From the NCBI GenBank assembly GCA_022573065.1, contig JACZUQ010000004.1:11256-19850 (forward strand): 8,595 bases of DNA, given 5' to 3'. Every line of letters begins with the position of its first letter. Positions within the stretch are counted from its first letter, which is position 1. This stretch comes from Nitrososphaerota archaeon. Its GTDB lineage: Archaea > Thermoproteota > Nitrososphaeria > Nitrososphaerales > Nitrosopumilaceae. Under the pieces are notes generated by a model. It did no database searches and was not told the origin of the DNA. It saw only the letters and a list, made by a program, of their open reading frames with translations. A program made the translations under genes and the position numbers. Positions 6,252 through 8,595 of this stretch are shown piece after piece.

Positions 6252-7030
6252 ACTTCTACTTTCATTCCTTTTTGCGCTTTAACAATGTATTTGTCTCTAA
6301 TTTTTACACTAACAAAATCAATAATTAATACAGTAATTAACACTACAAGCATAAAGACCGCTGCTTTTCCATATTCAAAGAATTTAATATAATTAATTAT
6401 GTAAAATCCAATTCCACCTGCTCCAACTAATCCTAGGATACTTGTTTGTCGTACATTATAATCAAACATATACAATATTTGACTAATCAAATGTGGAGCA
6501 GATTCAGGAATTACAACGTGACGAATTAATTGCCATTTGGAGACTCCAATTGAATTAACTGCATCTACTGGATCAGAATCTACTGCTTCGATAGATTCGT
6601 ATTGTAATTTTGCAATAAACCCTATCGTATACATAATAATTGCTAATACTCCAGCAAAAGGGCCTAATCCCACCATAATTACAAACAAAATAGCCCATAG
6701 TATTGAAGGAAATGTACGTGCAGCAGCTAAAATTCCCCTCAAAGGAACATAAATTAATTTATTATTTAAATTTCGAGCTGCCAACAAACTTAATGGGAGT
6801 GCAATTACCACACCAACAACAGTTCCAATAAACGCCATTTCAATTGTTTCAAGCATTGACCAAAATGCAGTAACAAACAAATCAGGTTCTACATCAGTCA
6901 TTTCTTTAACTACAATTGCTAGATTAGGGAGACCGTCTACAAATTCAACAGGGTTTGCATCAATGTTATAAGACATTACAATGATTCCAGCTATTACTAA
7001 TGCAATAATCAAGTTATTTTTCGGATTCAT
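6248..7030 (-). CDS. phnE: Phosphonate-type ABC transporter permease
   Basis: Membrane channel of a PhnCDE-type importer. The 260 residues contain an N-terminal membrane helix (about 7-20), a binding-protein-dependent transport permease core with further hydrophobic helices (about 60-85, 100-140, 180-200 and 222-242), and the cytoplasmic EAA coupling loop (E148-A149...G162, then WQLIRHVVIPE) that docks on the ATPase. The ILGLVGAGGIGFYI segment (198-211) is typical of phosphonate permeases. The ATG at 7030 lies 17 bp inside the end of phnC and the stop overlaps the next gene by 4 bp, so it is part of one tightly coupled operon. Substrate cannot be fixed from sequence: phosphonate, phosphite or a phosphate ester are all possible in this family. 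Confidence 0.93.
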   Translation of the reverse strand: MNPKNNLIIALVIAGIIVMSYNIDANPVEFVDGLPNLAIVVKEMTDVEPDLFVTAFWSMLETIEMAFIGTVVGVVIALPLSLLAARNLNNKLIYVPLRGILAAARTFPSILWAILFVIMVGLGPFAGVLAIIMYTIGFIAKLQYESIEAVDSDPVDAVNSIGVSKWQLIRHVVIPESAPHLISQILYMFDYNVRQTSILGLVGAGGIGFYIINYIKFFEYGKAAVFMLVVLITVLIIDFVSVKIRDKYIVKAQKGMKVEV

Positions 7031-7856
7031 TATTGTATAACTCCATTATTTCTTGTTGAGATATATTGCCTGATTGAAAATCTATTATTTTCTCACCATC
7101 GATTCCAATTTCTAGAATTTTTTGACCTTCTTTAATTACAGCCACACGATTTGCGTATTCTAATGCAAGCTTCATGTCATGATGTACCATCACTGCGGTA
7201 AGATTTAGTCGCTTTTGCGCATCTGCTATTAAATCCATTATTTCTTTTGCAGTAACTTGATCTAATTCAGATACGATTTCATCGGCTAGCAACAAAACAG
7301 GTTTTTGCATTAATGCTCTAGCAATTGCAACTCTTCTTTTTTCGCCTCCACTTAGTGTGTATGTTTTTCTATTTTCTTTTCCTTTAAGACCTACAAGTTT
7401 GATAATTTTTTTTGCTTCCTCTATTTCATATTTTGGAAAATTTTTTAATAAGGAATTTAGTCTTCCAATTCGAGGCAAAGCACCTATCAAAACATTCTCT
7501 AATACAGAGATGTTTTTTACTAACCCTAAGCTTTGAGGGATATAACCAATTTTTGACATTTTTTTCCTAAATTGTTTTTTGTTCATGTTAGGGGTCTGAT
7601 AATCAACTTTAATCTGACCCTTACTAGGATTCATCATACCGTTGATTAACTTTAGTAAAGTTGATTTTCCAGAACCAGATTTACCCACTATAGCATAATT
7701 TGTACCTCTTTCAATTGATAGAGTAATTCCTTTTAGTGAATAATTTTTTGCATCATATGATGCCCAAACATCATTCATATGAATTATAATTTTAGTGTTG
7801 ATTGTGGAAAGTTTGGAATAGGGCATTGATTTTTTTATAAGTTTTTTTAATAACAT
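7014..7856 (-). CDS. phnC: Phosphonate-type ABC transporter ATP-binding protein
   Basis: ATPase that powers the importer from the cytoplasmic face. All nucleotide-binding motifs are intact in the 280 residues: Walker A GKSGSGKST (58-66), Q-loop Gln108 in YIPQSLG, signature LSGGE (168-172), Walker B VLLLADE ending at catalytic Glu193, D-loop SELD (196-199), and switch His226 in VMVHHD. The ATG at 7856 overlaps the phnD TAA as TAATG, which supports this start. It gives about 20 extra basic residues (KKLIKKS...) before the usual beginning of the domain. An internal ATG at 7826 would shorten this tail. The C-terminal region after residue 250 is short, without a regulatory domain. The downstream phnE overlaps by 17 bp. 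Confidence 0.94.
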   Translation of the reverse strand: MLLKKLIKKSMPYSKLSTINTKIIIHMNDVWASYDAKNYSLKGITLSIERGTNYAIVGKSGSGKSTLLKLINGMMNPSKGQIKVDYQTPNMNKKQFRKKMSKIGYIPQSLGLVKNISVLENVLIGALPRIGRLNSLLKNFPKYEIEEAKKIIKLVGLKGKENRKTYTLSGGEKRRVAIARALMQKPVLLLADEIVSELDQVTAKEIMDLIADAQKRLNLTAVMVHHDMKLALEYANRVAVIKEGQKILEIGIDGEKIIDFQSGNISQQEIMELYNNESEK

Positions 7857-8595
7857 TATTTTTTGAAGTTATACTTGTTTAAGATCTGTTGATCAAGGCC
7901 TGTAAGTAAATCAATGTATGTTCCAAATTCCCCTATATGCATTGTAGTTGTAGTTGGAAGTAGTGCTTCTGCCCCATATACATTCTTGAGAATGTGATTA
8001 TTTTCATCTTCGTTTAATTCAAGCATTGCATCGACAAATAGTTTTTTTGTTGAATCCGACATATCAGCACTAACAACTAATACATGTGAAGGTACAGGGC
8101 CAATTTGCTCAACAATTCGAAGCTGCCTTTGTTGTTCAATTGTTAGATATTTTTGTGGTGCAATATCTGAAACAAATGCTACATCCACATTATCATTTAA
8201 CAAAAGTTCAAGTGCTGCCTTGTAACCCCCTGCAAAGGTATATTCTTCAAAAGTTTCTCCTAATGCAGCTTGCAAGGCTACTAAATCATTTCCCTGAATT
8301 TGTACATGTCCGTTTGCCACCAAAGTGCCCATCGGTCTAACGAAACCAGATGACCCAGTAATGCTAGTAAACGCTACTCGTTTTCCAATGGTTTCTGCTA
8401 GAGAATTAATAGAATCATTATCTGCTTTTGCCCAAACTGTTGCTTGATAATGTACTTTACCTGCAACCACTTCAGAAGCAACAACTTCTGCACCAGAACG
8501 TTGATATGCAATCCAAGCAGGACCTGTATCCATAAATGCCGCATCAATGTGGCCAAATCTTAATCCCTCTATGATAATTTCATAATTTGTAGGGA
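7856..8595 (-). CDS. phnD: Phosphonate-type ABC transporter substrate-binding protein (5' end missing)
   Basis: Extracellular binding protein that delivers the ligand to PhnE. The reading frame stays open to the right edge, so the apparent ATG at 8533 is internal: codons upstream of it encode NYEIIIEGLRFGHIDAAF, the typical PhnD segment before the first ligand loop. About 245 residues are visible, and some 50-80, including the signal peptide, lie outside. Seen in order are FMDTGPAWIAY (first binding loop), the HYQATVWAK strand, LAETIGKRVAFTSITGSSGF (the phosphate-group-binding Ser/Thr turn, here GSSG rather than the more common STSG), and FAGGYKAALELLLNDNVDVAFVSD, the second-lobe segment. The TAA stop overlaps the phnC ATG by one base. 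PhnD specificity varies widely, so the ligand is uncertain. Being first in the visible operon, its promoter is outside the window. Confidence 0.93.
   Translation of the reverse strand, partial: PTNYEIIIEGLRFGHIDAAFMDTGPAWIAYQRSGAEVVASEVVAGKVHYQATVWAKADNDSINSLAETIGKRVAFTSITGSSGFVRPMGTLVANGHVQIQGNDLVALQAALGETFEEYTFAGGYKAALELLLNDNVDVAFVSDIAPQKYLTIEQQRQLRIVEQIGPVPSHVLVVSADMSDSTKKLFVDAMLELNEDENNHILKNVYGAEALLPTTTTMHIGEFGTYIDLLTGLDQQILNKYNFKK

Noticed and set aside
8086..8340. 84-codon plus-strand open frame inside phnD
   Set aside because: Antisense to conserved phnD segments; low-complexity product without family features.
7856..8533. Treating the ATG at 8533 as the phnD start
   Set aside because: The frame continues upstream with conserved PhnD residues to the window edge, so the ATG is internal.
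1..8595. Mobile elements, CRISPR array or a defence-type gene cluster
   Set aside because: No repeated spacer pattern, terminal repeats, transposase, integrase or nuclease gene; the content is mainly housekeeping and transport.

Overview
The window reads as a stretch of a low-GC, gene-dense thaumarchaeal (Nitrososphaerota, Nitrosopumilus-like) chromosome. This rests on several signs: an archaeal-type AspRS next to GatCAB genes, the archaeal purine enzyme PurP, a surface protein with a PEF-type C-terminal sorting signal, frequent TTG starts, few Shine-Dalgarno sites, T-rich ends instead of strong bacterial terminators, and AT-rich TATA-like boxes close to start codons. The species assignment is inference. 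No tRNA, rRNA, CRISPR array, transposon or integrase was seen.

Left block (1-2844, minus strand): aspS-gatC-gatA, tightly packed and read right to left, with gatA running off the left edge. AspRS carries a proline (Pro93) where tRNA-Asp-specific archaeal enzymes have a lysine. That suits a non-discriminating enzyme making Asp-tRNA(Asn), which GatCAB then amidates to Asn-tRNA(Asn). Upstream of aspS and on the same strand lies a type II NADH dehydrogenase-like flavoprotein (2958-4421) with an unusual N-terminal C2H2 zinc finger. The 113-bp gap between them holds a hairpin plus T-run that could end the dehydrogenase transcript, and an aspS promoter candidate.

Middle block (4422-5776): a very short divergent promoter region separates the dehydrogenase from a plus-strand pair. 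The pair is a 79-codon gene of unknown function and purP, which makes FAICAR in purine synthesis. purP meets the next minus-strand operon tail to tail with an 8-bp overlap, so the likely T-rich end of each transcript lies inside the opposing gene.

Right block (5769-8595, minus strand): a phosphonate-type ABC importer operon in the order phnD (5' end cut by the window) - phnC - phnE - secreted/anchored protein, with every gene overlapping the next by 1, 17 and 4 bp. The last gene encodes a signal peptide, an acidic extracellular domain and a PEF motif + membrane helix + basic tail, the plan of archaeosortase substrates. A sorted cell-surface protein translationally coupled to a PhnCDE importer is the most interesting feature here. 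The rest is largely housekeeping sequence.
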